The notes under the pieces are model-generated. The model worked only from the letters and a program-made list of their open reading frames with translations, did not search any database and was not told where the DNA came from. Below are positions 17,221-26,966 of a DNA stretch of 64,000 nucleotides, one piece after another. The position numbers were made by a program, and so were the translations under genes. Source of the stretch: Conexibacter woesei DSM 14684 (GTDB taxonomy: Bacteria > Actinomycetota > Thermoleophilia > Solirubrobacterales > Solirubrobacteraceae); contig NC_013739.1 of assembly GCF_000025265.1 (NCBI RefSeq), positions 5,814,001-5,878,000 on the forward strand, written 5' to 3'. Position 1 is the stretch's first letter; each line of letters starts with the position of its first letter.

Positions 17221-18719
17221 GCGCGACCGCCACCGTCGTCCCCCATTGGATCGCCGGCGCCGCCGACGAGTCCGCGGCCCGCTGGGGAGAGGTGACCGAC
17301 TCGGCGACCGGCGAGGTCAGCGCGCGCGTGCCGCTCGCGTCCGCGGCCGACGTCGACCGCGCGGTGCGCGCCGCGGCGGAGGCCGCGCGCGGCTGGGCCG
17401 CGACGTCGCTCTCGCGCCGCACGGCGGTCATGTTCGCGTTCCGCCAGCTCGTCCACGAGCACCGCGACGAGCTGGCGAGGATCGTCACCCGCGAGCACGG
17501 CAAGGTCCTCTCCGACGCGGCCGGCGAGGTCCAGCGCGGGCTCGAGGTCGTCGACTTCGCGTGCGGGATCGCGCACCTGCTGAAGGGCGAGATGACGCCG
17601 CAGGTCTCGGGCGGGATCGACTCCTACTCGCTGCGCCAGCCGCTCGGCGTGATGGCCGGGATCACGCCGTTCAACTTCCCGGTGATGGTCCCGATGTGGA
17701 TGTTCCCGATCGCGATCGCGGCCGGCAACGCGTTCGTGCTGAAGCCGAGCGAGCAGGACCCGTCGGCGTCGCTGCTGCTGGCGCGGCTGTTCGCGCAGGC
17801 CGGCCTGCCGGAGGGCGTGCTGACGGTCGTCAACGGCGATCGCGAAGCCGTCAACGCGCTGCTGTCGCACCCGCAGATCGCGGGCGTCTCGTTCGTCGGC
17901 TCGACGCCGATCGCGCGGCACGTCTACGAGACCGCGAGCGCTCACGGCAAGCGCGTGCAGGCGCTCGGCGGCGCGAAGAACCACGCCGTCGTGCTGCCCG
18001 ACGCCGACCTCGACCTCGCCGCCGACGGCCTCGTCTCGGCCGCCTACGGCTCGGCCGGGCAGCGCTGCATGGCGGTGTCGGTCGCGGTCGCCGTCGGCGA
18101 CGTCGGCGACCGGCTGGTCGAGGCGGTGCGGACGCGGTTGGAGGACCTCACGACCGGTCCGGGCACCGACCCCGCGTCGCAGATGGGGCCGCTCGTCAGC
18201 TCGGCGCACCGCGCGCGCGTGGCGGAGCTGGTCGACTCGGGCGAGGCCGAGGGCGCGCAGGTGCTCGTCGACGGCCGCGGCCTGACGGTCGACGGCCACG
18301 ACGGCGGGCACTGGCTCGGCCCGACGCTGCTCGACCGCGTGCGGCCGGGGATGCGCGTCTACGACGAGGAGATCTTCGGCCCCGTGCTCGTCGTCGTGCG
18401 CGCCGAGAGCTACCCGGAGGCGCTGCAGCTCGTGAACGCGAACCCGTACGGCAACGGCGCCGCGATCTTCACGCGCGACGGCGGTGCCGCGCGCCAGTTC
18501 GAGCAGGACGTCGTCGCCGGCATGGTCGGCGTCAACGTGCCGATCCCGGTGCCGATGGCCTACCACTCGTTCGGCGGCTGGAAGCACTCGCTGTTCGGCG
18601 ACCTCCACGTCCACGGCCCCGACGGCGTCCGCTTCAACACGCGCGGCAAGGTCGTCACCCGCCGCTGGCCGAATCCCGCCGACCGCGGGATCGACCTCGG
18701 CTTCCCGGTCCTCTCGTAG
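17217..18719 (+). CDS. iolA: Methylmalonate-semialdehyde dehydrogenase (IolA/MmsA)
   Basis: A 500-residue CoA-acylating aldehyde dehydrogenase, the last step of inositol breakdown: malonate semialdehyde to acetyl-CoA with NAD. The enzyme class is shown by the NAD-binding stretch ITPFNFPVMVPMWMFPIA, the loop VLKPSEQDP and the active-site cysteine in GSAGQRCMAVS (about residue 285). The same enzyme also serves valine breakdown, so mmsA is an equal name. The ATG at 17217 overlaps the iolB stop; the 18 residues upstream in the same frame belong to iolB sequence read out of frame. It is the last iol gene. Only 43 bases separate it from the next gene, and I see no terminator. Confidence 0.95.
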   Translation: MSATATVVPHWIAGAADESAARWGEVTDSATGEVSARVPLASAADVDRAVRAAAEAARGWAATSLSRRTAVMFAFRQLVHEHRDELARIVTREHGKVLSDAAGEVQRGLEVVDFACGIAHLLKGEMTPQVSGGIDSYSLRQPLGVMAGITPFNFPVMVPMWMFPIAIAAGNAFVLKPSEQDPSASLLLARLFAQAGLPEGVLTVVNGDREAVNALLSHPQIAGVSFVGSTPIARHVYETASAHGKRVQALGGAKNHAVVLPDADLDLAADGLVSAAYGSAGQRCMAVSVAVAVGDVGDRLVEAVRTRLEDLTTGPGTDPASQMGPLVSSAHRARVAELVDSGEAEGAQVLVDGRGLTVDGHDGGHWLGPTLLDRVRPGMRVYDEEIFGPVLVVVRAESYPEALQLVNANPYGNGAAIFTRDGGAARQFEQDVVAGMVGVNVPIPVPMAYHSFGGWKHSLFGDLHVHGPDGVRFNTRGKVVTRRWPNPADRGIDLGFPVLS

Positions 18720-18747
18720 GTCGCCGCCGGCGCTCGCACGCGCCAGG

Positions 18748-18753
18748 TACGGT
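18748..18753 (+). promoter_or_regulatory. Candidate -10 box for a leaderless transcript
   Basis: TACGGT lies 9 bases before the TTG at 18763, which has no Shine-Dalgarno sequence. It fits an actinobacterial -10 hexamer and would give an almost leaderless mRNA. No good -35 element is seen. Confidence 0.35.
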
Positions 18754-18762
18754 CTGCGCTCG

Positions 18763-19572
18763 TTGACCGATCGAGCAAGGACACACTCCCGAACCCTTCG
18801 CGCGCGTGCCGGCACGGTTCTCGCCGTCGCCGCCGCAGCGCTGCTCTGCGGCGGCGCCGCGACCGCCGGCGCCGCTGAGCGCTGGCCGCCCGGCGGCACC
18901 GCGGACGGCGTCCGCATCGCGCAGCGCGGCGGCCAGAGCGCGATCGTCTTCGAGCAGCGCGCGAGCAGGCTCTACCGCACGATCGCGGGCAAGCGGGTCA
19001 CGGTCGTGTGCGTCGAGAAGGCTCGTTCGAGATCGTTCATGGTCACGGAGTCCTCGGCCAGCACGGAGCTGGTCGCACCGAAGACGCGGCAGCCGCAGCG
19101 CATCAGCGGTCTCGCGCGCGGTGCGGACTACTGCCGCGTCTGGCTGCCGAAGCGCACCGTGAGGCGCAGCGGCAGTCGCGGCACGATCGGGCCGAGACCG
19201 GTCGTCGCGATCGCGACGACGGAGCGCGGCACCGTGCACCTCGACGAAGAGGCGACGGCGATGACGATGGACTTGGTCATCACCGTCGCAGGCTCGATCG
19301 CCGACGACGGGGGCTTCGCGTCCTCCGCACGGGTCGTGCGGTTCTTCGACCGCGCCGGCAGAGCTGCGCCGATCGAGGTCGTCGCGCTCGCGAGCCCGGC
19401 CGACACGCCGCCGGCGGGCAAGGTCGGCTACTACCGCGGCGGCAGAGAGCATGCCGCAGCGGTGATGCTCTCGACGAGCGACCGCCGCCTGTTCATGGAG
19501 CTGCTGCCGGACGACGAGCTGCGCACCAACGTCCTCGGCTACATCAACGGCTACGGCAGCGAGATCGAGTGA
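18763..19572 (+). CDS. Exported protein of unknown function, tandem paralogue 1
   Basis: A 269-residue protein. An Arg-rich N-terminus and hydrophobic segment (GTVLAVAAAALLCGGAATAGAA) form a signal peptide; the mature part is about 235 residues. I recognise no domain. It aligns along its length with the next gene: both have DGVRI, GG..AIVF/AVVF, RAS..YR.IAG..VT..C, LARGAD(Y/F)CRV, ERGT(V/I)HLDE and ASP(A/D)DTPPAG..GYY. Shared cysteines in the VVCVE/ISCVK and DYCRV/DFCRV segments could form a disulfide. The TTG start is chosen because the signal peptide begins there and TACGGT lies just upstream; no other good start is near. The function is unknown. Confidence 0.7.
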   Translation: MTDRARTHSRTLRARAGTVLAVAAAALLCGGAATAGAAERWPPGGTADGVRIAQRGGQSAIVFEQRASRLYRTIAGKRVTVVCVEKARSRSFMVTESSASTELVAPKTRQPQRISGLARGADYCRVWLPKRTVRRSGSRGTIGPRPVVAIATTERGTVHLDEEATAMTMDLVITVAGSIADDGGFASSARVVRFFDRAGRAAPIEVVALASPADTPPAGKVGYYRGGREHAAAVMLSTSDRRLFMELLPDDELRTNVLGYINGYGSEIE

Positions 19573-20348
19573 TGCGGGCCGCTCGCAACATCGCTGTCGC
19601 GGCGGCCACGTTGCTGCTGGGCGGCGCGCAGTGCGCGACGGCCGCCGGGAAGCTGCCAGACGGACGGTCCGACGGCGTCCGCATCGTGCGGGAGGGCGGC
19701 AGGATGGCCGTCGTCTTCGACAAGCGTGCGAGCGCGGCCTATCGGCAGATCGCGGGTCGGACGGTCACGATCAGCTGCGTCAAGGGCCTCGGGGGGAGCT
19801 ACTTCGACATCTCCGGCAGCCGCGGTTCCTCCGACCGCGTGCGGGCGGCGCGGACCCGACGGCCGCTGCGCACGCGCGACCTCGCCAGAGGCGCCGACTT
19901 CTGCCGCGTCGCGCTCCCCGAACGGCGCGGTCGCGACGGACGCACGACGGTGCCCGCGGAGCCGGTCGCCGCGATACCGCTGACAGAGCGCGGCACGATC
20001 CACCTTGACGAACAGGCCAAGGCCATCGCGGTGTACGTGCTGCTGGAGGAGGCCGTCGACAACGACGGCGGGCGGTCGCCCTCGCACTTCCTTCCGGCGC
20101 CCCGCCTGTTCGAGCTGCTGCGCCGCGACGACGACGCGTGGGCGTCGATCGAGCTGACGGAGCTGGCGAGCCCGGACGACACCCCGCCGGCGGGCGCGCT
20201 CGGCTACTACAGCGACGGCGGACGGCACGCGGCCGCAGTCGTGCGCTCGACGAACGGCCGGCGCCTGTACCACGAGCTGGGGCCCGACCTGGCGATCAGC
20301 AGCAACGTCCTCGGCTACGTCTTCTCCATCGACGACGGGATGAGCTAG
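19572..20348 (+). CDS. Exported protein of unknown function, tandem paralogue 2
   Basis: A 258-residue exported protein, paralogous to the preceding gene over its whole length, with signal peptide NIAVAAATLLLGGAQCATAAG. Conserved blocks include DGVRIVREGG, VFDKRASAAYRQIAGRTVTISC, LARGADFCRVALPE, ERGTIHLDE and ASPDDTPPAGALGYYSDGG. The ATG overlaps the preceding TGA by one base (TGATG), so both are translated from one mRNA. The pair arose by tandem duplication and has diverged strongly, so it is not recent. I found no known domain. The last residues (YVFSIDDGMS) stop 3 bp before the end of the convergent membrane-protein gene. Confidence 0.78.
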   Translation: MRAARNIAVAAATLLLGGAQCATAAGKLPDGRSDGVRIVREGGRMAVVFDKRASAAYRQIAGRTVTISCVKGLGGSYFDISGSRGSSDRVRAARTRRPLRTRDLARGADFCRVALPERRGRDGRTTVPAEPVAAIPLTERGTIHLDEQAKAIAVYVLLEEAVDNDGGRSPSHFLPAPRLFELLRRDDDAWASIELTELASPDDTPPAGALGYYSDGGRHAAAVVRSTNGRRLYHELGPDLAISSNVLGYVFSIDDGMS

Positions 20349-20351
20349 CGA

Positions 20352-22448
20352 TCAGCCGGCGGCCGGCACGGGCGGCGGCGGTGGCGCCGCCGTCGTTCCG
20401 GGTGCGGCGGCCGGCGAGTCCGGTCCCGCGGCGGCGGGGCCGCCGGGGCCGGCGCGCAGGTAGGCGGTCAGGAACGTCAGGCCGACGACGCCGATGAAGA
20501 GCAGCACCGGGCCGGAGTCGTTGAAGAGCGAGCCGGAGATCGCGGCGCCGAGGCCGCCGAGCAGGCAGGCGCGCCAGACGGGGTCGGTCTCGACCGCCGA
20601 GTAGATCCGCCCGCGGTGGCGCCACGCGTACGTCACCGCCAGCGCGCAGAGGATGATCAGCAGCGGGGCATAGCCGCTCTTGAGGATGTTCCAGGCCAGC
20701 TCGTAGCGGCGTTGGAACGTGTCGAGCTGGTCGTTGAGGCTGCCGTGCAGGACGGTCCGCGTGAAGTGGCCGTCGCCGCTGGTGACGAGATCGACCGCCG
20801 CCAGCGCGGCGAGGCCCGCGACCGGTGTCAGCAGCGCGATCCCGAGCGCCTTCTTCGTGATCCCGCCCGGCAGCATCAGCAGCGTCGCGACCGCCGCGCC
20901 GCCGGCGACGGTGAAGATGCCGCCGACGTCCGCGCCCAGCCTGCCGGAGCCCATCACGAGCGCGAGCGCCGCCCCTGCGAGCGCGAACGCGACCGCGCCG
21001 CCGCGCGTGCGCTCCCGCCGCCGCAGCGATGCGGCGACCGCGATCAGCATCAGCAGCGTCAGCGCGATCTCCAGCTCGTTGCCGAGCCCGTAGAAGCGCG
21101 AGCCCGAGCGCGGGCTGGGGCCGAGCAGCGAGCGGATGATGAGGTGCGAGTTGTTGGCGAGGTCGGCCGTGTACGCCACCAGCCCGACGATGCACGGCAC
21201 CGCAGGCCCGCGCGGCCATCGCACGAACCGGTCGGTCAGCAGCGCGAGCGTGAACGAGCCGACCGCGATCGCGAACAGCTCCGCCTGCCTGGAGGGCCCG
21301 AACGCCGCCGTCGCGAGAACCATCGTCGGCAGCCACATCATCGCCAGCCCGCCGAGGCGGATGCCGAAGCGCACGCCGACACGGTCGCGCAGGATGCCGG
21401 CGAGCAGCACGACCGCCAGCCACGTGAAGAGGAACGTCTGGAGCGCGGGCATGCGACGCGCGGCGACGACCGACAGGCGGTTGTCGAGTGCGTCGATCCC
21501 GGCTGCGTCGCGCGTGCCCTGCAGGCGGATCGGCTGGCCGCGCACCTCGTCGGGGACGGGGATCCCGAGATGGTCGAGGATCGTCGGCAGCAGGTCGATG
21601 CCCGCCGCGACGCCGTCGAGGTGGGTCGTCGCCGACGTGAAGCTGCCGCCCGAGCCCTCTGTCAGGCCGAGGATCCCGGTCCACAGCAGCTGCGGCCCGC
21701 GGAACGGCGGCGGCGCCTGCTCGGCGATCAGCAGCTCGTCGTCTCTGCGCTGTCCGATCAGCGCGTCGAGCTGACGGTCGCCGGCGAAGCCGGGCGGCAG
21801 CAGCGCGACGACGAAGCGGTGCCGTCTGAGCATCTCCGCGGTCCGGTCGGCGACCGTCTCCGGACGGCCGATCGAGACCGACGGTATCGACCCGCCGCGG
21901 TTGCTCGCCGCGATCGCCTCGAGGTTCGGCTCGCCGCTGATCCCGACGAAGCCGACTCCGCCCGGGATCGAGCTGGCGAGCAGGCCGGGCACGGTGTCCG
22001 CCGGCGCGCTCTCGGCGCGCAGGACCGCGGAGATCCAGTCGACGATCAGGCCGCCTCTGCCGTCCGGTATGAAGCGCAGGTCGGGCGGGTTCTTCGGGCT
22101 GTAGGTGCTCTTGGAGGTGCGCGTCCCCTGCGTGATGTCGAGCAGCGCCTGTATCTGGCTGTAGCCCGACTGGGTCGCACTGATCGCGCCGAGCGCCAGC
22201 TCGGGATGGCCGTTCAGATAGCCGAGCACCTGCGGCAGGCCCGTGTCGCCGCCGGGCGGCTCCTGGTCGGGCAGCGGCTCGACGCCGGCGGGTGTGTCGG
22301 GCGACAGGGGGAACAGGGCGAGCACCGCGCTCGGCTCCGCCGCGGCCCGCGCCGGCAGCGCGGCGAGGAGGCACGCGGTACCGGCGACGGCGACGAGGAG
22401 CAGGAGCGCGCGCAGGCGCAGGCGGCTCGCGCGGGCGGGGGACGGCAT
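20352..22448 (-). CDS. Large polytopic membrane protein with extracytoplasmic N-terminal domain
   Basis: A 698-residue protein. A signal-anchor segment (about 10-35) precedes an extracytoplasmic domain of about 270 residues, and about eleven predicted membrane helices follow. A conserved-looking loop SGSRFYGLGNELE lies between helices. The C-terminus is a Pro/Ala tail (PAAAPGTTAAPPPPPVPAAG). The ectodomain contains segments resembling alkaline-phosphatase-superfamily loops (TTHLDGVAAGIDLLPTILDHLGIPVPDE), so a phosphatase/sulfatase-like fold is possible. I cannot assign a reaction. The gene starts 9 bases after the histidine-kinase stop, so it is in the two-component operon and may be its partner or effector. 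Confidence 0.82.
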   Translation of the reverse strand: MPSPARASRLRLRALLLLVAVAGTACLLAALPARAAAEPSAVLALFPLSPDTPAGVEPLPDQEPPGGDTGLPQVLGYLNGHPELALGAISATQSGYSQIQALLDITQGTRTSKSTYSPKNPPDLRFIPDGRGGLIVDWISAVLRAESAPADTVPGLLASSIPGGVGFVGISGEPNLEAIAASNRGGSIPSVSIGRPETVADRTAEMLRRHRFVVALLPPGFAGDRQLDALIGQRRDDELLIAEQAPPPFRGPQLLWTGILGLTEGSGGSFTSATTHLDGVAAGIDLLPTILDHLGIPVPDEVRGQPIRLQGTRDAAGIDALDNRLSVVAARRMPALQTFLFTWLAVVLLAGILRDRVGVRFGIRLGGLAMMWLPTMVLATAAFGPSRQAELFAIAVGSFTLALLTDRFVRWPRGPAVPCIVGLVAYTADLANNSHLIIRSLLGPSPRSGSRFYGLGNELEIALTLLMLIAVAASLRRRERTRGGAVAFALAGAALALVMGSGRLGADVGGIFTVAGGAAVATLLMLPGGITKKALGIALLTPVAGLAALAAVDLVTSGDGHFTRTVLHGSLNDQLDTFQRRYELAWNILKSGYAPLLIILCALAVTYAWRHRGRIYSAVETDPVWRACLLGGLGAAISGSLFNDSGPVLLFIGVVGLTFLTAYLRAGPGGPAAAGPDSPAAAPGTTAAPPPPPVPAAG

Positions 22449-22457
22449 GCCCAGAGC

Positions 22458-23912
22458 TTAAGCGGACGGGTGGTCGGGCGGCGGCGCCGGCAGGCGCAAC
22501 GTGAAGGTCGCGCCGGGCGGGCCGGCCTCCTCCAGCACGAGCGTCCCGCCCATCCGCTCGGCCAGCTCGCGGCCGATCGCGAGCCCGAGCCCGAAGCCGG
22601 CGCCGTCGGCCGTCGAGCCGCGGGCGAAGCGCTGGAAGACGCGTTCGCGCTCGTCCGGCGCGATGCCGGGACCGGCGTCGCGGACGACCAGCGCCGCGGG
22701 GCCGCCGTTCGGCGCCGCCCGCAGCAGCACGTCGACGACCTCGTCAGGCGGGCTCGCGCGAACGGCGTTGTCGAGCAGGATCCGCAGGATCTGCGCGACG
22801 GCGCCGGGGTCCGCGAGCGCCCACGCCGGGCCGGCGGCACCGCCGGCGTCGAGCCGCGGCACCGGACGCGGCTCGCCGTGGCCGGCGCCCAGCTCGAACT
22901 CGGCGATCACCGCACGCGACAGCTCGGCCAGCTCGACCGGCTCGCTGCGCAGCGCGACCTCGGCGTCGATGCGGCTGAGGTCCAGCAGGTCGGCGGCGAG
23001 CCGGCCGAGCCGCCGCGCCTGCGCCAGCGCACGCGCGACCTGCTCACGCGCCTCCGCCTGGTCGACCTCGCCGTGCGCCAGCTCGTCATCGAGCAGCTCC
23101 AGCATGCCGCGCAGCGAGGCGACCGGCGTGCGCAGCTCGTGCGAGGCAGTCGAGACGAACGCGCGGCGCGCCTCCTCCTGCTGGTGCAGGCGGCGCTGCA
23201 TCGTCGCGAACGCGCGCGTCAGGTCGCCGACCTCGTCGCTGTTGCGGTCGGCCGGGACCTCCTCGACGTGGCCGTGCTCGGCCAGCTCGACGGTCGCGTC
23301 GCGCAACCGCCGCAGCCGCCGCACGAGCGTCGCGGCGAAGCCGAGCCCGAGCAGCAGCGCGATCGCGAGCCCGCTCAGCGCCGCCGTCGCGAACGCTCTG
23401 CGAACGACGGCGACGGCGCCGCTGACCTCGCTCACCTGCTTGCGCGCCGCGAGCGCGTAGCGGGAGCCGTCGATCTCGATCGGCAGCGCGACGCGCACGA
23501 CGTCGTCGCCGGCGAGCGTCCCGGTCGACTCGACCGTTCTCCCGCTGCGCAGCGCCCGCGCGACGTCGTCGAACGGGTCCGACGCCGCGGTCGCGGCGTC
23601 GGTCGTGCTGAGGCGGATCGCGTGCGTCGAGTCGAGCAGGTAGACCTGCTGCGCGCCGCTCGAGTCGACGAGGTCGCGCCCGAGGTTCTGCAGCTGGAGC
23701 GAGCCGATCGCGAGGCGGGTCCCCTGGAGGTCCTCGAACGCCGGCCGCAGGTCGACGGCCTTCGTCACGAGCGTGTCGAGCTCGGCGTTGCGCAGGCGGC
23801 GCTCGAGCGGCGGCAGCAGCGAGAGCGCGGCGACCGCGAGCGTCGCCGCCGCGGTCAGCATCAGCGCGCCGACGATGCGGCCGCGGAGTCCGAGCGCGCC
23901 GAAGCGCCGCAT
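22458..23912 (-). CDS. Two-component sensor histidine kinase
   Basis: A 484-residue membrane sensor. TM1 (about 12-33), an extracytoplasmic sensor region of about 130 residues, TM2 (about 172-195), a HAMP linker, the HisKA dimerisation helix with phospho-acceptor His in TASHELRTPVASL (near 257), then HATPase_c motifs: N-box NAVRASPP, G1 DAGPGI, G2 GFGLGLAI. It pairs with the response regulator whose stop lies 4 bp upstream. The sensed signal is unknown. The downstream polytopic membrane protein is probably co-transcribed. Confidence 0.93.
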   Translation of the reverse strand: MRRFGALGLRGRIVGALMLTAAATLAVAALSLLPPLERRLRNAELDTLVTKAVDLRPAFEDLQGTRLAIGSLQLQNLGRDLVDSSGAQQVYLLDSTHAIRLSTTDAATAASDPFDDVARALRSGRTVESTGTLAGDDVVRVALPIEIDGSRYALAARKQVSEVSGAVAVVRRAFATAALSGLAIALLLGLGFAATLVRRLRRLRDATVELAEHGHVEEVPADRNSDEVGDLTRAFATMQRRLHQQEEARRAFVSTASHELRTPVASLRGMLELLDDELAHGEVDQAEAREQVARALAQARRLGRLAADLLDLSRIDAEVALRSEPVELAELSRAVIAEFELGAGHGEPRPVPRLDAGGAAGPAWALADPGAVAQILRILLDNAVRASPPDEVVDVLLRAAPNGGPAALVVRDAGPGIAPDERERVFQRFARGSTADGAGFGLGLAIGRELAERMGGTLVLEEAGPPGATFTLRLPAPPPDHPSA

Positions 23913-23916
23913 CGCG

Positions 23917-24672
<756 letters not shown>

Positions 24673-24680
24673 GGGAATCG

Positions 24681-24686
24681 ATGCTA
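24681..24686 (-). promoter_or_regulatory. Candidate -10 box of the two-component operon
   Basis: TAGCAT on the minus strand lies 8 bases before the regulator ATG, which lacks a Shine-Dalgarno sequence. It is consistent with a short-leader promoter in the 89-bp divergent region. Confidence 0.4.
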
Positions 24687-24761
24687 GATGAAACGGTGGC
24701 GTGCGGACGCGGGCGCTCCTGTCACAGTGCCGTCACCGGGAGCTGGCACACTCCCGTCTCG

Positions 24762-25919
24762 ATGAACCTGATTACAGATCCATGGGAGGCCCGTCTGCTG
24801 ACCGCCGACGACTACATGCTCCCGTGGATCGAGTCGGCCGTCCCGCTCGCCGGCAAGACCGTGCTCGAGTACGGCTGCGGCTACGGTCCTGTCGCGTGTG
24901 CGCTCGGCACACGCGTCGGGCAGCACTACGGCTACGACATCGACCCCGGCCCGCTCGCGAAGGCGCGGGACGAGGTCGCCAGGCGCGGCCTCGACAACGT
25001 CGAGCTGCGGCACGTGCCGGTCGAGTCGATCCTCGCGGCCGTCGAAGAGCACGCCGGCGAGATCGACGTCTTCCTCTTCTACGCCGTGCTCGAGCACCTC
25101 AACGTCGAGGAGCGGCTGGAGGTGCTCTCGCTCGCGCGACGTGTCGTGCGCCCGGACGGGGCGATAGTCATCTGCGAGACGCCGAACCGCCTGATCCTGT
25201 GGGACTGGCACTCCAGCCAGGCGCCGTTCTTCGCGCAGCTTCCGGACGAGCTGGCGCTGCGCTACTACGACCGCGCTCCACGTCAGGACTTCGTCGACAC
25301 GATCCGCGCCGGCGTCGAACAGGGACCCGAAGCCGCCCAGGAGGCGCTGACGCGCTTCGGCCGCGGGATGAGCTTCCACGAGCTGGAACTGGTCTTCGGC
25401 GACCTCTCCCGGCACGTGCTCGCGTCCGGCTGGGAGCCGTCGCTGCTGCCGAGCCGCGCGATCCACCCGGAGGAGGTCGCGCTCGCGCGCACGATGGACC
25501 AGGCCCGTCCGGACCTCGCACCGGCCTTCTCGCGCTACTGGATCGACGTGGTGCTGAGCGCCTCCCCGATCGCAGCACCGCCGCCGATGCTCCGTCCCTG
25601 GCCGATGCACACGCTGGCGAGCCCGGGCGCTGAGTGGACCGGCGCCGAGACCGTGCGGCTTCCCACCACTGAGGTGCGGCTCGTCGCGCCGCTTCCGGCG
25701 CGAACCCGCCGCATCGCGATCGGCGCGCTGCCCGACAATCCGGGACCGGCGCAGATCCGGCTCGCGGACCGCACGCGGGGGACGGCGCAGGAGCAGCCGG
25801 TCGATTGCGGCGACGGATGGCCGCACTACGCGACCTTCCGTCTTCCCCACGCCGTCGACACGGTCGAGATCGCGCTGGACCGGCCCGGCCAGGTCACGTT
25901 CGTCGGCTACGACTCCTGA
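24762..25919 (+). CDS. SAM-dependent methyltransferase with C-terminal extension
   Basis: A 385-residue class I methyltransferase. Motif I VLEYGCGYGPVACALG (about 33-48) and the acidic end of strand 2 in YGYDIDPG bind S-adenosylmethionine. DVFLFYAVLEHLNVEERL is motif-IV-like with the LEHL seen in sugar and cofactor methyltransferases. About 100 C-terminal residues after the catalytic part (from ASPGAEWTGAETV) look beta-rich and may bind a glycan or partner. The ATG at 24762 is chosen because the family-like sequence MNLITDPWEARLL begins there; no ribosome-binding site is seen. It stands alone between divergent and convergent genes at the edge of the polysaccharide island. The acceptor is unknown. 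Confidence 0.85.
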   Translation: MNLITDPWEARLLTADDYMLPWIESAVPLAGKTVLEYGCGYGPVACALGTRVGQHYGYDIDPGPLAKARDEVARRGLDNVELRHVPVESILAAVEEHAGEIDVFLFYAVLEHLNVEERLEVLSLARRVVRPDGAIVICETPNRLILWDWHSSQAPFFAQLPDELALRYYDRAPRQDFVDTIRAGVEQGPEAAQEALTRFGRGMSFHELELVFGDLSRHVLASGWEPSLLPSRAIHPEEVALARTMDQARPDLAPAFSRYWIDVVLSASPIAAPPPMLRPWPMHTLASPGAEWTGAETVRLPTTEVRLVAPLPARTRRIAIGALPDNPGPAQIRLADRTRGTAQEQPVDCGDGWPHYATFRLPHAVDTVEIALDRPGQVTFVGYDS

Positions 25920-25952
25920 GCGACCCGGCCCGCGCGGGGCAGATGCCGACCT

Positions 25953-26966
25953 CTATCTGGCGACGGCCTTGACGACCGCGCGGACCAGCAACGGGTCGAG
26001 CCGTCTCTCCGCGTCCGCCAGGCGCTCCCGCAGCTCCTGTTCGCGGGCCTCGGCGTCGAGGCACCGGTGGACCCAGCCCTCGTGCTCGGCGACCAGCGCC
26101 GCCTGCTCCTCTTCGAGCTGTCTGAGCCGTGCGGTCGCCGCCTCGTACTTGGCCACCAGCGCGCCCGCACCCGAATCCGATCGTCCGAGCCGGTGCTGCG
26201 CGAGGCGCTGGTTCGTGATCCGCAGCGAAGAGTTGGCCCGCTCGAGGTTCCGCATGTAGCGGTTCGCGACAGGCGCCGCCTCGACCTCCATCACGGCGTC
26301 CACCTCGTCGGCGTCCACGCCGACGCAGACGACGTAGTGGTTGGCGTACTCGGGCTCGTTGCGGTCGCCCAGCACGACGTGACCGTCGACCTCCGAGCGG
26401 TCGCTGTCCGCCTTGCAGAGGAGCGAGCCCTCGGCGAGGTACTGCGTCAGCATCGTCGCCCCGGGAATCGAGCCGATCCGCTCGACCGCCTCCTCCCAGG
26501 AGAAGTCCGTCACGTGGTACTCGTTGTCCTCTTCGAGGCCTCTCGAGTTCGGCACCGAGACGATCATCGTCATCCCCGCCGCGGCCAGCTCGTGCAGACG
26601 CTCGAGCATCGCGTCGAGGCGGTGGAGATGCTCGAGGCCCTCGAAGCAGACGACGGCGTCGAAGCGCTCGAGGACGTCGGGCCGCTGCAGGAAGTCGACC
26701 GCGTCGCCGACCTCGAAGCTGACCGGCACCTCAGCGGACACTCTTGCCGCGGCATCGCCGATCGTGGCCGCGTCGAAGTCGACGCCGTGGACCGAGCCAG
26801 CGGTCTCGGCCAGGATCGACGCGCCGTACCCCGAACCGCAGCAGAGGTCGAGGACCCGCTTGTCGCGCAGCAGCGACGCGGCGAGCCGATACCGATGGCG
26901 GTGCTCGCACGCGATCAACGTCGGCGCGCTCGCCTCCTCCAGCGTCAGACGTTCCTTGGTGTCCAT
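25953..26966 (-). CDS. SAM-dependent methyltransferase with C-terminal coiled coil
   Basis: A 337-residue class I methyltransferase. Motif I is VLDLCCGSGYGASILAE (about 37-53), with DFDAATIG after strand 2 and FDAVVCFEGLEHLHRLD in the motif IV region. From about residue 240 it changes to a charged helix (YMRNLERANSSLRITNQRLAQ, later LRQLEEEQAALVAEHEGW) predicted as coiled coil, ending in a basic VVKAVAR tail. AAGGAG lies 6 bases before the ATG. The gene overlaps the GT fusion by 22 bases. A paralogue that has lost motif I is at 49410-50519. Methyltransferase plus coiled coil recalls WbdD, which caps O-antigen and sets its length, but no kinase domain is present. The acceptor is inferred to be a glycan. 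Confidence 0.88.
   Translation of the reverse strand: MDTKERLTLEEASAPTLIACEHRHRYRLAASLLRDKRVLDLCCGSGYGASILAETAGSVHGVDFDAATIGDAAARVSAEVPVSFEVGDAVDFLQRPDVLERFDAVVCFEGLEHLHRLDAMLERLHELAAAGMTMIVSVPNSRGLEEDNEYHVTDFSWEEAVERIGSIPGATMLTQYLAEGSLLCKADSDRSEVDGHVVLGDRNEPEYANHYVVCVGVDADEVDAVMEVEAAPVANRYMRNLERANSSLRITNQRLAQHRLGRSDSGAGALVAKYEAATARLRQLEEEQAALVAEHEGWVHRCLDAEAREQELRERLADAERRLDPLLVRAVVKAVAR

Noticed and set aside
25940-25958. Short inverted repeat CAGAT/ATCTG at the convergent gene ends
   Set aside because: Only a 5-bp stem that overlaps the stop codon of the minus-strand gene, too weak to call a terminator.
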